Shown here: positions 18,115-27,708 of the stretch, one piece after another
How the letters are laid out: each line of letters starts with the position of its first letter
Position numbering within the stretch: position 1 is the first letter of the stretch
Assembly (NCBI RefSeq): GCF_900089495.1
Contig: NZ_LT605203.1
Coordinates: 2,285,420 to 2,349,419, forward strand
Origin: Thiomonas sp. X19
Lineage (GTDB): Bacteria > Pseudomonadota > Gammaproteobacteria > Burkholderiales > Burkholderiaceae_C
Length of the DNA: 64,000 nt
Reading direction: 5' to 3'
Translations under genes and position numbers: made by a program
The notes under the pieces: generated by a model
Told to the model about the DNA's origin: nothing
The model's database searches: none
What the model saw: only the letters and a program-made list of their open reading frames with translations

Positions 18115-19671
18115 ATGTTGCGGCAGGGTGAGATTCCCGTAGTCGACTTGTTCGCCGGGCCGGGGGGGCTTTGCGAAGGATTTTCGTCCCTCTTGGACGA
18201 GGAGGGGCGCCCGCGATTCGCCGTCAAGGTGTCCATCGAGAAGGACCCCGTCGCGCACTCGACCTTGATGCTGCGCGCACTGTTTCGCAAGTTTCCCAAT
18301 GGGCAAGCCCCCGAAGCGTATTACGACTACGTTCGCGGAGCCATCTCGCGCGAGACGTTCATGACACACCGCGATATCCGCATGGCGGCGTGCGAGGCTG
18401 CTAGCGAGGCAAGGTGCGCCGAGCTCGGAGCCACGCCCCACGAGCAGGTCGACGCCTGGATAGCCTCGGCCATCGGCAAACGATCCGATTGGGTCCTCAT
18501 TGGCGGGCCGCCTTGCCAAGCCTACTCGCTCGCGGGTCGATCTCGGCTGAGGGGCAAGGATCCCGTCGCGTTCGAAAGCGACAAGAGGCACTTCCTCTAC
18601 ACAGAATACCTTCGGATCATCCAGCGGTTCATGCCCTCGGTCTTCGTGATGGAAAACGTCAAAGGGATGCTCAACTCGAAGCATGGTGGCAGCCCCATAT
18701 TCGACAGAATCCTCTCCGACTTGACCGAACCCAAACCTGGGTTGAGCTATCAGGTGCGTTCTCTTGTGGTCGACGGCAACGAGCTCGACCCCGTCGACTT
18801 CGTCATCAAAAGCGAGCTCTACGGCATCCCGCAATGCCGGCACCGGGTCATCCTCTTCGGAATCCGATCCGACGTGGCCTTGGGGACAAGCGCGCTTGAA
18901 GAGACTCCCAAACAGTTCCTGCTTAGAAAAGCCAACGACAAAGTGAGCGTCAACGAAGCGTTGGCGGGACTGCCCGCGCTTCGCAGCCGATTGTCCAAGG
19001 AGCAGGATTCGCACGAGGCTTGGGTTTCGGCCCTACGCAAGGCTCCCGAGAGCCTCAAAGGCTGGCACTTGGAGCTTCGCGCCACGATTGAAGAGGCGAT
19101 GGGAATCGCAGCGAGCGACGCGGAACTCCACATGTCGGCAGGGGCTAGGTTCATCCCGATGGTGAAAGCTCCGGGCGGGGCCATGCCTAGGGAGTTGCAG
19201 CAGTGGATTCTGGACCCAAGGTTAGGCGGGGTCATCCAACACGAGACCCGGTCCCACATGCGAACGGACCTCTACCGCTACCTCTTCGCGTCCTGCTTCG
19301 CCGAGGCCGTGACCTATGGACCAAAGCTTCGCAACTTCCCGCCCAAGCTTCTTCCAGATCATGTCAACATCGACGCAGAGGAGATCCCCTTCGCAGACCG
19401 TTTTCGCGTCCAAGTTGGCGGCGAGCCGTCGTCGACGGTCGTCGCACACATCAAGAAGGACGGGCACTACTACATTCACCCCGATCCGTCCCAATGCCGA
19501 AGCCTCACGGTGCGTGAAGCCGCCAGGCTTCAAACCTTCCCCGACAACTATTTCTTCGAAGGCACGCGCACCGAACAATATGGGCAGGTCGGAAACGCCG
19601 TCCCGCCGCTATTAGCCCGCAAGATCGCCAAGGTGATCCACAAGTTCCTGTCTTCCCCACGAGGCTTGTGA
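18115..19671 (+). CDS. DNA (cytosine-5) methyltransferase
   Basis: The 518-residue protein has C5-methyltransferase motifs in order: motif I VVDLFAGPGGLCEGF, motif IV GGPPCQAYS (catalytic Cys 134), motif VI VMENVKG (Glu 180), motif VIII QCRHRVILFGIR and motif X QVGNAVPPLLARKI. The target-recognition region lies at about 300-440. It methylates cytosine in a specific site and would protect self DNA. The ATG at 18115 is preceded by an in-frame TTG. The gene converges on the Vsr-ended operon, the usual partner of C5 methylases because Vsr repairs T:G mismatches from deaminated 5-methylcytosine. Confidence 0.93.
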   Translation: MLRQGEIPVVDLFAGPGGLCEGFSSLLDEEGRPRFAVKVSIEKDPVAHSTLMLRALFRKFPNGQAPEAYYDYVRGAISRETFMTHRDIRMAACEAASEARCAELGATPHEQVDAWIASAIGKRSDWVLIGGPPCQAYSLAGRSRLRGKDPVAFESDKRHFLYTEYLRIIQRFMPSVFVMENVKGMLNSKHGGSPIFDRILSDLTEPKPGLSYQVRSLVVDGNELDPVDFVIKSELYGIPQCRHRVILFGIRSDVALGTSALEETPKQFLLRKANDKVSVNEALAGLPALRSRLSKEQDSHEAWVSALRKAPESLKGWHLELRATIEEAMGIAASDAELHMSAGARFIPMVKAPGGAMPRELQQWILDPRLGGVIQHETRSHMRTDLYRYLFASCFAEAVTYGPKLRNFPPKLLPDHVNIDAEEIPFADRFRVQVGGEPSSTVVAHIKKDGHYYIHPDPSQCRSLTVREAARLQTFPDNYFFEGTRTEQYGQVGNAVPPLLARKIAKVIHKFLSSPRGL

Positions 19672-19794
19672 CCTCGGCGCGCCGAGTGCGGCTCCGAAAC
19701 GAAGCAGGTAAGTGAAGCGAGCGAAAAGCCGCTACGCTTGACGTGATCCCCAGCACGAACCCAAAGCTCGCCCCGTACCTCGGGCGCAGCATCA

Positions 19795-20082
19795 TCAGTC
19801 AGTCAGGTCCATCCCACTCCGCATGGACACCTCGTGGAGGAGCATGTTGGCGTTGCAAAAACCGTGGAAGTGACACAAGCCTGAGCAGGGTTCCGCAAGA
19901 TTGCGACGGATAAATTCGCCCATCTTCTTCTCTGGCGACAACATTGACCACGGAACGCCGGTAAATTCAAGGGCAATCGAATCGACGGTTGACAGCACGA
20001 CAGGCATGAAAATTGCATTTGTGCCGCGCTTTGTGCGATCGCTTCTACTTCGACATGCCGCTGATCTCTCCCGAAGCTGCAT
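19795..20082 (-). CDS. Possible small protein after vsr
   Basis: This 95-residue frame overlaps the last 38 bases of vsr. The first 20 residues look like a shadow of vsr. The rest (LEFTGVPWSMLSPEKKMGEF, then FHGFCNANMLLHEV) has ordinary protein composition and may be real, perhaps from an internal ATG near 20007. No family was recognised. If it is not a gene, 19672-20044 is simply the convergent intergenic region. Confidence 0.3.
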   Translation of the reverse strand: MQLRERSAACRSRSDRTKRGTNAIFMPVVLSTVDSIALEFTGVPWSMLSPEKKMGEFIRRNLAEPCSGLCHFHGFCNANMLLHEVSMRSGMDLTD

Positions 20083-20500
20083 CGCCTTCGATCCAGCTTC
20101 GCAACTCTTGTTGGAGGGTTAAAGCCGCATTCAGACTTCGAGTCGCGCATTCCCAAACACAAAGGACACGCCAGCCCATGGCGCCCAATCTATCCATCGC
20201 ACGCTTGTCGCGCTCGACATTAGCTTGAAGCTTGGCCTTCCAGAAGTCGGGCCGGGTCGAGGGCTCCTTGGCGTAGCGGCATCCCTCGTGGGAATGCCAG
20301 AAGCAGCCATGGGCGAAGATGGCAATCTTGCGTCCGGGCATGACGATGTCGGGTGCGCCCGGCAAATCGCGTCTGTGGAGCCGAAATCGGTATCCAGCCG
20401 CAAACAGGGCTTTTCGAACAAGGATTTCTGGCTTCGTATCCTTGCCCCGAATGCCGGACATCATCCTGCTTCGGACCGCGGGCGAGACAACATCGGCCAT
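20045..20500 (-). CDS. vsr: Very short patch repair endonuclease
   Basis: The 151-residue product has the Vsr fold signature: GKDTKPEILVRKALF, APDIVMPGRKIAIF, HGCFWHSHEGC and RVLCVWEC. Vsr nicks 5' of T in T:G mismatches that arise when 5-methylcytosine deaminates, so it partners the C5 methylase that converges on it. It is the last clear gene of the minus-strand operon, 15 bases after the AIPR stop. An offensive role in this cluster is possible, because related nucleases serve as effectors in some MORC/Z1 operons, but that is inference. Confidence 0.93.
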   Translation of the reverse strand: MADVVSPAVRSRMMSGIRGKDTKPEILVRKALFAAGYRFRLHRRDLPGAPDIVMPGRKIAIFAHGCFWHSHEGCRYAKEPSTRPDFWKAKLQANVERDKRAMDRLGAMGWRVLCVWECATRSLNAALTLQQELRSWIEGDAASGEISGMSK

Positions 20501-20515
20501 CGATTTCGGGGCCCG

Positions 20516-22291
20516 TCAGCCCGCCTTCACTTCGGGGATCTTGGACGCAGGAGCTGAGTAGCTCGCGCCCATCACGGCCTCCTTGCACTCGGGCCGCTTG
20601 GCCCATTCGGACACCATGCGACCGCCTGCGGAGACGTGCAGGATGTCGTTGACCTCGCGCGCCCACGTGGCGATCTGTGCCAGCAACTCCCGCGAGAGCG
20701 CCTGCTTGACCCAAATCATGTCGAGGTCGATACGACTCCCGAGCGTCGCTGCAAGCACTGAGACCGTGTAGGCGGTGACGTTGGCTTGGAACGCTTGGAA
20801 CATGGGGCGCAGAAGCTTCTGGGTTTCCCGGTAGATCTTGGCCTTGGCGATCATGGTCTTGTAATCGGCGGCCATCGGAAGCGGAACCTCCTGGCCATTG
20901 GCAGGAGTCAGCTCTGCCATGAAGCGGTCGAAATTCTTTTGGGACCCGAGGCTGACCACGTCGGGCTTGCAATCCCACGCGTTGATGTATTTGGCCAATT
21001 CGGTCTTGGTGATGCGCCGGGAAGTGGGGATCGCGTCCTTCAACGCTCTGAGCCTCGCCGGCGTCGTTCCCTCGCGAGCCAGCAGCGTGTTGTAGCTGCC
21101 GGCGGCGCGTTCGTAGAACCACTGGCTTGAGCCGTCTGGGCAATAGACGGTCCGAGAGAGCCTTTCGATCTCGACATGGAAGGGCTTGTTGGCCGAAAGG
21201 TCCGACTGGCGCACCGCATTTTGGCTGTTTGCATAGCGCGAGATGTCGGAGACCAAGGACTCCTCCTTGACGGAGTCCTGAGTCTTCATGACGATGATCT
21301 TCGCCGGGACCCGAACGTGCGAAAGGTCAGTGTCGGGATACTTCTTCTTGGTGAAGTAGAGCGACGCTGTAGTCTGCCCCCCGTTGACGATTTGCAGCCC
21401 TTGGAGCCAGGCGATGCCCTGCGAACCGTCATCGGTCCTGGCCATGCGCATTTCATCGGCCACGATCACGATTCCGTTATTGTAGGCCATGAATCGCCTG
21501 GGAGATTCGCGCAGGGTCTTCTGGATGCCGGCGTTGACCCCCTTGCCCTTGACGCTGAGGAACGAGCGGACGTTGGCCTCCAAGAGGCGCGCGCCGAACT
21601 TCTCGTAAAGCAGCCGCAAGGCCTCGCCCGGGATGGCCGTGAGGGCATAGTCGTAGTCGTCGCTGTCGCCGGGAACGAACACGCAGGGCAGAGGGGAACC
21701 GGAGACTTCGCCGAAATCGACCGACAGCTCGTCGCGTGGCTTGCCTTCGGAAGTATGCCGATGCAGTCGCTCAATGTCCATGACTTCAAGACGCACGGCC
21801 TTGCCGCCGACCTCGCGCGTCTGGAAACTCTTGGACTTGGCGACTCTGTCGGTGATCACGAAAACGCGGACCTGTTCGAGGTCGTCGTAGTTCGCTTGGA
21901 TCGACTCTGCCAAGGATCTCACGTCGCTTGATGGGTCGAGCCTCGGCGCCATGCGGCCTTCCGCGCAAAGCGTCAAGAATTTCAAGCATTGCTTGAGCGC
22001 ACCAAGGGTCTCGGAATCGGGTATGGGCGTTGGGTCCTCGACACTTGCGTAGAGGCTCACGAATAAGTCAAGCTGGTCGTTGTCATCGTTAATTGCGTAT
22101 CCGCTCAGGCGCAGGTTCGCGTTGCCGAACATTCCCTCGTAATGGCACTCGACTGGTTCGAAAGTCATGCCGATCTCGGCCATGTGGTCCATCACGATCC
22201 CGCAAAAGACCAGCTCCTCGTAGAGCCCCCCGTCTTGCATCTGGGCTCGGACCGACGCGTATATCTGTCGCAGGAATTCAGGCAAGTCCAT
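20516..22291 (-). CDS. AIPR family (abortive infection phage resistance) protein
   Basis: The 591-residue protein has typical AIPR motifs: FLSVKGKGVNAGIQKTL, RRFMAYNNGIVIVA and LQIVNGGQTTASLY in the middle, then ISRYANSQNAVRQSDLSA. AIPR proteins were first found in abortive infection plasmids and are frequent in defence islands; their biochemistry is poorly known. The gene starts 2 bases after the PD-(D/E)XK gene stop and ends 15 bases before vsr, so it is surely in the operon. Confidence 0.88.
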   Translation of the reverse strand: MDLPEFLRQIYASVRAQMQDGGLYEELVFCGIVMDHMAEIGMTFEPVECHYEGMFGNANLRLSGYAINDDNDQLDLFVSLYASVEDPTPIPDSETLGALKQCLKFLTLCAEGRMAPRLDPSSDVRSLAESIQANYDDLEQVRVFVITDRVAKSKSFQTREVGGKAVRLEVMDIERLHRHTSEGKPRDELSVDFGEVSGSPLPCVFVPGDSDDYDYALTAIPGEALRLLYEKFGARLLEANVRSFLSVKGKGVNAGIQKTLRESPRRFMAYNNGIVIVADEMRMARTDDGSQGIAWLQGLQIVNGGQTTASLYFTKKKYPDTDLSHVRVPAKIIVMKTQDSVKEESLVSDISRYANSQNAVRQSDLSANKPFHVEIERLSRTVYCPDGSSQWFYERAAGSYNTLLAREGTTPARLRALKDAIPTSRRITKTELAKYINAWDCKPDVVSLGSQKNFDRFMAELTPANGQEVPLPMAADYKTMIAKAKIYRETQKLLRPMFQAFQANVTAYTVSVLAATLGSRIDLDMIWVKQALSRELLAQIATWAREVNDILHVSAGGRMVSEWAKRPECKEAVMGASYSAPASKIPEVKAG

Positions 22292-22293
22292 AT

Positions 22294-23298
22294 TCAGATT
22301 GCTCCCAATTTTTTCAACGCTTGCTCGATTCCGACGTCCGCTCCGGGTGTCTTGTCAAGGTCGATTTCATACTTGGCCCGCATGATCCCCTCAGGCACCC
22401 TGCCGTGCGTGAGTCGCGGAAAGTCTCCGGCGACCTCGACGATGCGAGTCCCGGCAGAAACGAACCGTCTTGGATATCTGTCGGTGTGGGCATCGAAGTA
22501 GCCCGCCGCCACGAGACGCTCGGAGAGCAGTCTCTCGGCCTCTGCGTCGCCCTTGATGGCATGCCTCATGGCGTCGACATGGTCCGGCAGGCTTTGGCCT
22601 GACGCTATCTGACGCAGGCGTGCACTGGCAATGAACAGGGGCTGCCGGACCGAATCGTCCAATTGCTCCAAGGAGCCGATCTTGCTGGGAAAACCTTGCG
22701 CCGAAAGTGTCGCCTTCACTTCGAGCGACCCAGTCCCGATTTCGAAGTCCTGCGGGCTGTCAAGCGGCCCGACCCAGGATTCGATGGCGGTGGCGGCGGG
22801 GACACCGGCCTTGATGATCGCGGCAAGCAACATCAGCTCGCCGACCAAGCCGATCTCCTCTTCGTGGCCCAGCGCCTGTGCGCCTTTGCGCATGAACTCT
22901 TGCCACGCTCGCACGCGCCCAAGAAATACCCGTAGGAGCCGCAGCTCGTCCGTGTTGCCTTCGGCATCGAGCGCGCCAGTCACGTCGCAAACCATCGATG
23001 AGAACAAGCCGAAGTCTCCAGAGTCCTTGCGGCTCAGGGCTAGCCAGGTTGTCCCCACCTCGTGAAGGTCAACTCGCTCGATGTTGAAACCTTGGCCCTC
23101 GGGCAGCTTTTCGGCAGACGGTATAGCCGCGGCCGGGAACGCAGCCATGAGGGCCTCCTCGTTTCCTGGGGCGCGTCGTCCCGCAGCGAGGCGGCACTTG
23201 CCTGCGGGCGCAATCGGTATGAACTGCCACCCATGGCGGTCGCCGGCTCCCGAGAGCGAGCTCCACGCGACATCGAACTCGTCACTCCGACGCGCCAT
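22294..23298 (-). CDS. PD-(D/E)XK motif protein (DUF4420)
   Basis: The 334-residue protein has the nuclease-like core EIGLVGELMLL, then SPQDFEIGTGSLEVKATL, which supplies the Asp and the Glu-x-Lys of a PD-(D/E)XK site. This family regularly accompanies Z1 and AIPR genes. It may be the nuclease of the system. Its start overlaps the end of the Z1 gene by 17 bases, which suggests translational coupling. Confidence 0.82.
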   Translation of the reverse strand: MARRSDEFDVAWSSLSGAGDRHGWQFIPIAPAGKCRLAAGRRAPGNEEALMAAFPAAAIPSAEKLPEGQGFNIERVDLHEVGTTWLALSRKDSGDFGLFSSMVCDVTGALDAEGNTDELRLLRVFLGRVRAWQEFMRKGAQALGHEEEIGLVGELMLLAAIIKAGVPAATAIESWVGPLDSPQDFEIGTGSLEVKATLSAQGFPSKIGSLEQLDDSVRQPLFIASARLRQIASGQSLPDHVDAMRHAIKGDAEAERLLSERLVAAGYFDAHTDRYPRRFVSAGTRIVEVAGDFPRLTHGRVPEGIMRAKYEIDLDKTPGADVGIEQALKKLGAI

Positions 23299-26173
23299 AT
23301 TCCTTCTCCCAATAGAGGTGATCGACCTTGTATTCGACCTTCACGCCATCGCCCCCTTCGGTGGAGGGGAAACTGATGGCGAAGGCCATGATGGGCCTGT
23401 CCCAGCCCTCAGGCACGGCCTCGCCGGCGCCTGAGGGCGCCAGCGGATAGAGCATCAAGAGACCGGGAGCGGGGAGCCCGACCGCGCCGGCCATGCGTGC
23501 GTTGCGGATCTGCTTGCCGCTTGGGGCCTCGTGCTCCTTCTCGCTTCGATTCCGCGCGGGATCGACCTTCCAGGTCTCCTTGGTCTTCTCCAAGGCCGCC
23601 TTCCATTGCTCATATTCGAAGTCGATCGCCTCATCGGCGGGGTCGGTGAGCACGCCGATCCGATAGGCGTCCTTGCCGCCCGTGTTGATGCGGCCCGGGA
23701 ACGTCGAGACCACGACGTCGTTGGCGAAGGCGAAGGGCTTGCCCGCCGGGCCTTCAGCAAGCAGGGCGATGTTCCAGCGAGTCAAATGGGCCGGCTGGAG
23801 CGAGTTCATCTTCTCGATGAACTCGGTGATGATCGAGCTGTTGATCCGCGAGAGGCCCGGAACTGTCTTGTAGCTTCGCAGGAATTCCAGAACGGCATCC
23901 GAGCCGACGTCCTTCCACAGCAGCGACCGCTTCCACGACTCGGCCTTCTGATCTCTCTTGCGCGCCGGATGCTCCTCTGTGGGCTTGCCCATTTGAGCGA
24001 CGAGGGCCTTGGCCGCGTCCAAGTTACCTTCCAGGGTCTCCTCGTCGGTGAGGAACGTAATGGTCTGCGCCAAGCTTCCGCTGTATGAAAGTTTGAGCGT
24101 CCTCGCTGTGCGCATTTTTAGAGGTGAGGTCACCAGCATCACTGGGTGCGACTCCACTCTCAGGCCGTATTCGCTCGGCTTGGCACCCTGGGCTGCCATC
24201 GTGTCGAACTCCTCCCGAAGCTCCTCGGAGGCGTCGGCAATGTGTCCGAACCAATCCACAAGCTCTTGGGTTGTATAGAGCCGGCAGAGATCGATGTAGC
24301 CTGGTCGATAGCCGAACCAGCGGCCCATCTGCATCAGCGTGTCATACATCTTCGTCGTCCTGACGAAGTAGCTTGAACACAGTCCTTCGAGCGTCAGGCC
24401 GCGCGAGAGCTTCTCGCCGCCGATGGCGATGACTTTGAGCCCCTTGTCCTTGTTCTCGAAATAGTCGAGCGTGTCCTTGGCCGTACCGGTGATCTTGCGG
24501 ATGTGGATTTCGGCGAGCGTCTTGGGAAGCTGCTCGGCGATCTCATCCCAGCTCGGGATCTTCTGCGGCCCTCCGTCCTCTTGGACGACTTGGGCCATCG
24601 CTTCGCATGTGGGCACAAAATCGTCGTCCCACAATCGCTTGTAGGAGGCCAGGGTCGCCTCGTGGTCGACGCGGCGGGAGATCCGCTGTTTCATCCGTTT
24701 GACATATTCCTCGACTTGCCGATGGACTTCCAACTGGACTCGGTTGTAGCGCGTGACGTGGATGAGCATCGATGAGTGCTCGGCACCTTGGCCCCTGCAT
24801 GCCCGCGCGACGCAAGCCAGGACAAACGACTCGATGGCTTCCCTCAAAGACGGAGGGAGGATCTCTTGGCCCGCGTAGACGGGAATGTGATCCTTTTTGT
24901 GCTTGGGCAGCATCCAGCCGGTGGCCAATGGCTTGCCGTCGAGCTTGTCGACCTGGTCGGAAATGTCGCGCGCCAGGGGAAGGCCGCCCACGCGTCCGTT
25001 GGGCCCTTTGAGTCCGAAGACGCGCGCGGGGCCGACGTAGTTCGACGGAGCGGAGAGGTTCTTGATGAACGATTGCGGGAAGAGGTCTGGACCTTCGTCC
25101 TTCGTTTCATTCCTGCGATGGATGAAGATGTTGGCAAACGGGGTCGCGGTGTAGCCAACGTAGGCGGACTTGGAGAACGAGTAGAGGATTTTGCGGATGA
25201 GCCCGTTGATGGCCTTGGGCTGATGGTCGTCATCGGGGACGCCGTCCGCGCTGAAAAGCTGCTCACCCGTGTCGACCGAGGCGTGGTCGGCCTCGTCGTC
25301 GATCACGAGCAAGGGCAGGTTCGTGACGATCCTGCGCCCTGTCACTGGATCGGTCGTATTGGAGACGTGGTGGCCCTGAATCCATTTGAGAAGACGCCCG
25401 AGCACCGTCTTGTTCTTCTTGACTACAAATAGCCAAGGACGTTCCTCGGGGGAGATGGCGAAGTGCTTCGCGATGGCGGTATTGAAGTCACCACCTTCCT
25501 CGCGAGTGGTCGCGCAATGCGGATGGATGGTGGGGTCGCTGTCCTCCCAATAGACACCAATGGGTTTTCCGGGCTCCCGGTTCGGGGAGGTTTCGTAGCC
25601 GAGGAAGGCCTCTTCGAGCCGGATCTGTGTTTGCGACCTCAGGTTGTTATGGAGCCCCGCCAGCACGATGATGATCTTGTAGCCAGCGTCGGCCGCCTTG
25701 CAGATGAGGGCCGAATAGCTGCTGGTCTTGCCCGATTGGACGTGACCGACCACGAGTCCCCGTCGGTCCCACGAGCCCTCGCGTTTGGGATCCTCCAAGA
25801 GTTCGAGAATTTCGTCGGTTGATTTGTCAAGCTGGTCGACGACGGTGGAGGCGAGCTTTCTTTCGAGATGTCGGGCGAGCCGTTCCCAATACCGCCATCC
25901 GGCCTTTCTTTCTGGTGTCAGCCAATCAACGTGGCCGGTGTTGTCCTTCATCGTCGTGTCGGCGGGCATGAAGTGGCTCATGCGGCGCACAAGCTCTGCT
26001 AGCGCAGCGTCAAAGTCGACCTCCTTGAGCTCGGCCTTGGCCAGAAGACTCATCGAGAGCTTCAGCTTTTCGGCAATCAGGACAACTTTCGATTTGTTCT
26101 CGTCGCTTTCGCCTCGCATGAGCGTCTGGGCGATGCTCACGACCCGCTCCTGCGGTGAATTCGCTTCCTCCAT
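23282..26173 (-). CDS. Z1-domain superfamily II helicase-like protein
   Basis: The 963-residue protein has helicase motifs: Walker A GHVQSGKT (residues 143-150), motif Ia LAGLHNNLRSQTQIRLEEAF, motif II LLVIDDEADHAS, motif III VGYTATPFANI and motif VI QMGRWFGYRPGY. Z1 proteins are found beside MORC/MutL-like ATPases, C5 methylases and Vsr in restriction-linked operons. It is probably a DNA translocase that drives the attack on unmodified DNA. It starts 11 bases after the ATPase stop. Confidence 0.88.
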   Translation of the reverse strand: MEEANSPQERVVSIAQTLMRGESDENKSKVVLIAEKLKLSMSLLAKAELKEVDFDAALAELVRRMSHFMPADTTMKDNTGHVDWLTPERKAGWRYWERLARHLERKLASTVVDQLDKSTDEILELLEDPKREGSWDRRGLVVGHVQSGKTSSYSALICKAADAGYKIIIVLAGLHNNLRSQTQIRLEEAFLGYETSPNREPGKPIGVYWEDSDPTIHPHCATTREEGGDFNTAIAKHFAISPEERPWLFVVKKNKTVLGRLLKWIQGHHVSNTTDPVTGRRIVTNLPLLVIDDEADHASVDTGEQLFSADGVPDDDHQPKAINGLIRKILYSFSKSAYVGYTATPFANIFIHRRNETKDEGPDLFPQSFIKNLSAPSNYVGPARVFGLKGPNGRVGGLPLARDISDQVDKLDGKPLATGWMLPKHKKDHIPVYAGQEILPPSLREAIESFVLACVARACRGQGAEHSSMLIHVTRYNRVQLEVHRQVEEYVKRMKQRISRRVDHEATLASYKRLWDDDFVPTCEAMAQVVQEDGGPQKIPSWDEIAEQLPKTLAEIHIRKITGTAKDTLDYFENKDKGLKVIAIGGEKLSRGLTLEGLCSSYFVRTTKMYDTLMQMGRWFGYRPGYIDLCRLYTTQELVDWFGHIADASEELREEFDTMAAQGAKPSEYGLRVESHPVMLVTSPLKMRTARTLKLSYSGSLAQTITFLTDEETLEGNLDAAKALVAQMGKPTEEHPARKRDQKAESWKRSLLWKDVGSDAVLEFLRSYKTVPGLSRINSSIITEFIEKMNSLQPAHLTRWNIALLAEGPAGKPFAFANDVVVSTFPGRINTGGKDAYRIGVLTDPADEAIDFEYEQWKAALEKTKETWKVDPARNRSEKEHEAPSGKQIRNARMAGAVGLPAPGLLMLYPLAPSGAGEAVPEGWDRPIMAFAISFPSTEGGDGVKVEYKVDHLYWEKEYGASE

Positions 26174-26184
26174 GGGTCAGCCTT

Positions 26185-27708
26185 TCATGATTTTTGGGGT
26201 CGATTCGGCTTCGCCACGAGACCTTGGTCGAGCGTCGCGATCAAGGCGGGAAAGTTCTGGAAGGGCTCGGTGTGCAGAAGTGCGCGCTTCGCCCCTTCGG
26301 GGCTCATCCTGCGGCGCCCGATCATGTCCACGTAGAGTGTCCTCAACACGCCGGCCACTTCGTCGCTTGGCTCGCCCGTGAATCCAGTCTGCGGCGTGTC
26401 CTTGTTCTCCGCCGTGTCGAGCCAGATGCGTTGGACGGGGACCGTCTCCTCGATGACTCTGAGCATGCTCTTGACCAGCGGCAGCAACTCGCCTGCGTTT
26501 TCCAACACCGCCGCGACCGAGGGATGGGTCTCGGCGATTCGATAGCGCATGCCGTGGCGCAACTTCTCGACGCTCCATGCTTGGTCGATAGGGATCTTGT
26601 CTTGGCGCGATGCCGGGGCTCCGCGACTGGCGAACACGCGGCGCGCCAGCTCGCGAGTATTCTCGGCTAATAGCGTCAGCCTGGGCTTGACCGGAACCGG
26701 GGGGCGTGCCGTCGATTTGCGAACGTCGATCTTCCACTCGGCATCAACGGTGTTGGGGATGTCCAGACGAATGCGGGCCAGTCGATGGGACTCCTCGCGA
26801 TTCCATGCGCGCGGCGATCCCAGGCCCAGCCAGCCGCCAGCAAGCAGCAGCCGCTCGTTTCGATAGACGTAAAAGCCCTGTTGGGCTGTCCATCCCGCAG
26901 GCCCCGCATTGGCCTCGAATTCAGCAGCCGTGAGCCTATCCTTGTGTGGCAGCACATGGCATTGAACTTCAACCGTACCGCAGCTCGTGTGGATTTTGGC
27001 GACCGGCGACGCCCACGGCTTGGCAGGATGCGCGGTCATGAAGGGATCCCACGGTGCCACGGGGTTTCCATTCAAAAGCAATCGCAGCCCCGCACGTGGG
27101 CCTTGCAGCAGGCGATGGAAGACCATGGCTAGGTGCGCGTCGACATCGTCGATGAGCGAGAGAAAGTCGTCGGGCTTGTAGCCGTCGGTGACGATTCGAT
27201 CGAGCGTTTCCCAAAGGACAAGTGTTCCGGCATTCTTTCGATCCAGGGGAGCAAGGAAGGGCTCGGATCCGGGAGCGGGGCCTTCGAACAATAGCCACCC
27301 AGCGTCGGGGCGCACTGCGAGTTCTGTCAGATCCCAACGCAGGCAGCTTCGGACGCCGTTCTTGACGGTGGCGACGGTCAGCCGCCGGCATTGCGAAAAG
27401 GACGCCGTCTTCAGTCCCATGCCGAAGCGGCCGAGGTCGTGGGCGGCGCGCGCAGCCAGGGGATTCTTGTCGCCCAGGCGCATGGCGCTTTCAAGCTCCG
27501 CGTCCGTCATTCCACATCCGTCGTCAAGGACGGTGATGCGGCTATTGCTCCCGTCCCACGCGAAATCGATGCGGACTTCTTTGGCCGCTGCTGAAATGCT
27601 GTTATCGACGATGTCGGCCAAGGCGGTCGCCGTCGAGTATCCGAGGCCGCGGAGCGATTCGAGCATTGCGAATGCACGAGGCGGTGTACTTCTCGTCTTC
27701 TGGCTCAT
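26185..27708 (-). CDS. MORC/MutL-like GHKL ATPase
   Basis: The 507-residue protein starts at ATG 27708, which overlaps the sigma gene stop as ATGA; the frame is open further upstream. GHKL ATP-binding motifs are N-box LADIVDNSIS (Asp 35/Asn 36), G1 VLDDGCGM (62-67) and G2 LGRFGMGLKTAS. Bacterial MORC-like ATPases dimerise on ATP binding and clamp DNA. In restriction-linked operons they are thought to couple recognition to a helicase/nuclease. The rest of the protein lacks a visible nuclease motif, which agrees with separate nuclease subunits downstream. Confidence 0.88.
   Translation of the reverse strand: MSQKTRSTPPRAFAMLESLRGLGYSTATALADIVDNSISAAAKEVRIDFAWDGSNSRITVLDDGCGMTDAELESAMRLGDKNPLAARAAHDLGRFGMGLKTASFSQCRRLTVATVKNGVRSCLRWDLTELAVRPDAGWLLFEGPAPGSEPFLAPLDRKNAGTLVLWETLDRIVTDGYKPDDFLSLIDDVDAHLAMVFHRLLQGPRAGLRLLLNGNPVAPWDPFMTAHPAKPWASPVAKIHTSCGTVEVQCHVLPHKDRLTAAEFEANAGPAGWTAQQGFYVYRNERLLLAGGWLGLGSPRAWNREESHRLARIRLDIPNTVDAEWKIDVRKSTARPPVPVKPRLTLLAENTRELARRVFASRGAPASRQDKIPIDQAWSVEKLRHGMRYRIAETHPSVAAVLENAGELLPLVKSMLRVIEETVPVQRIWLDTAENKDTPQTGFTGEPSDEVAGVLRTLYVDMIGRRRMSPEGAKRALLHTEPFQNFPALIATLDQGLVAKPNRPQKS

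Noticed and set aside
26549-26866. Plus-strand frames within the ATPase and Z1 genes
   Set aside because: They are antisense to conserved GHKL and helicase motifs, with no independent support.
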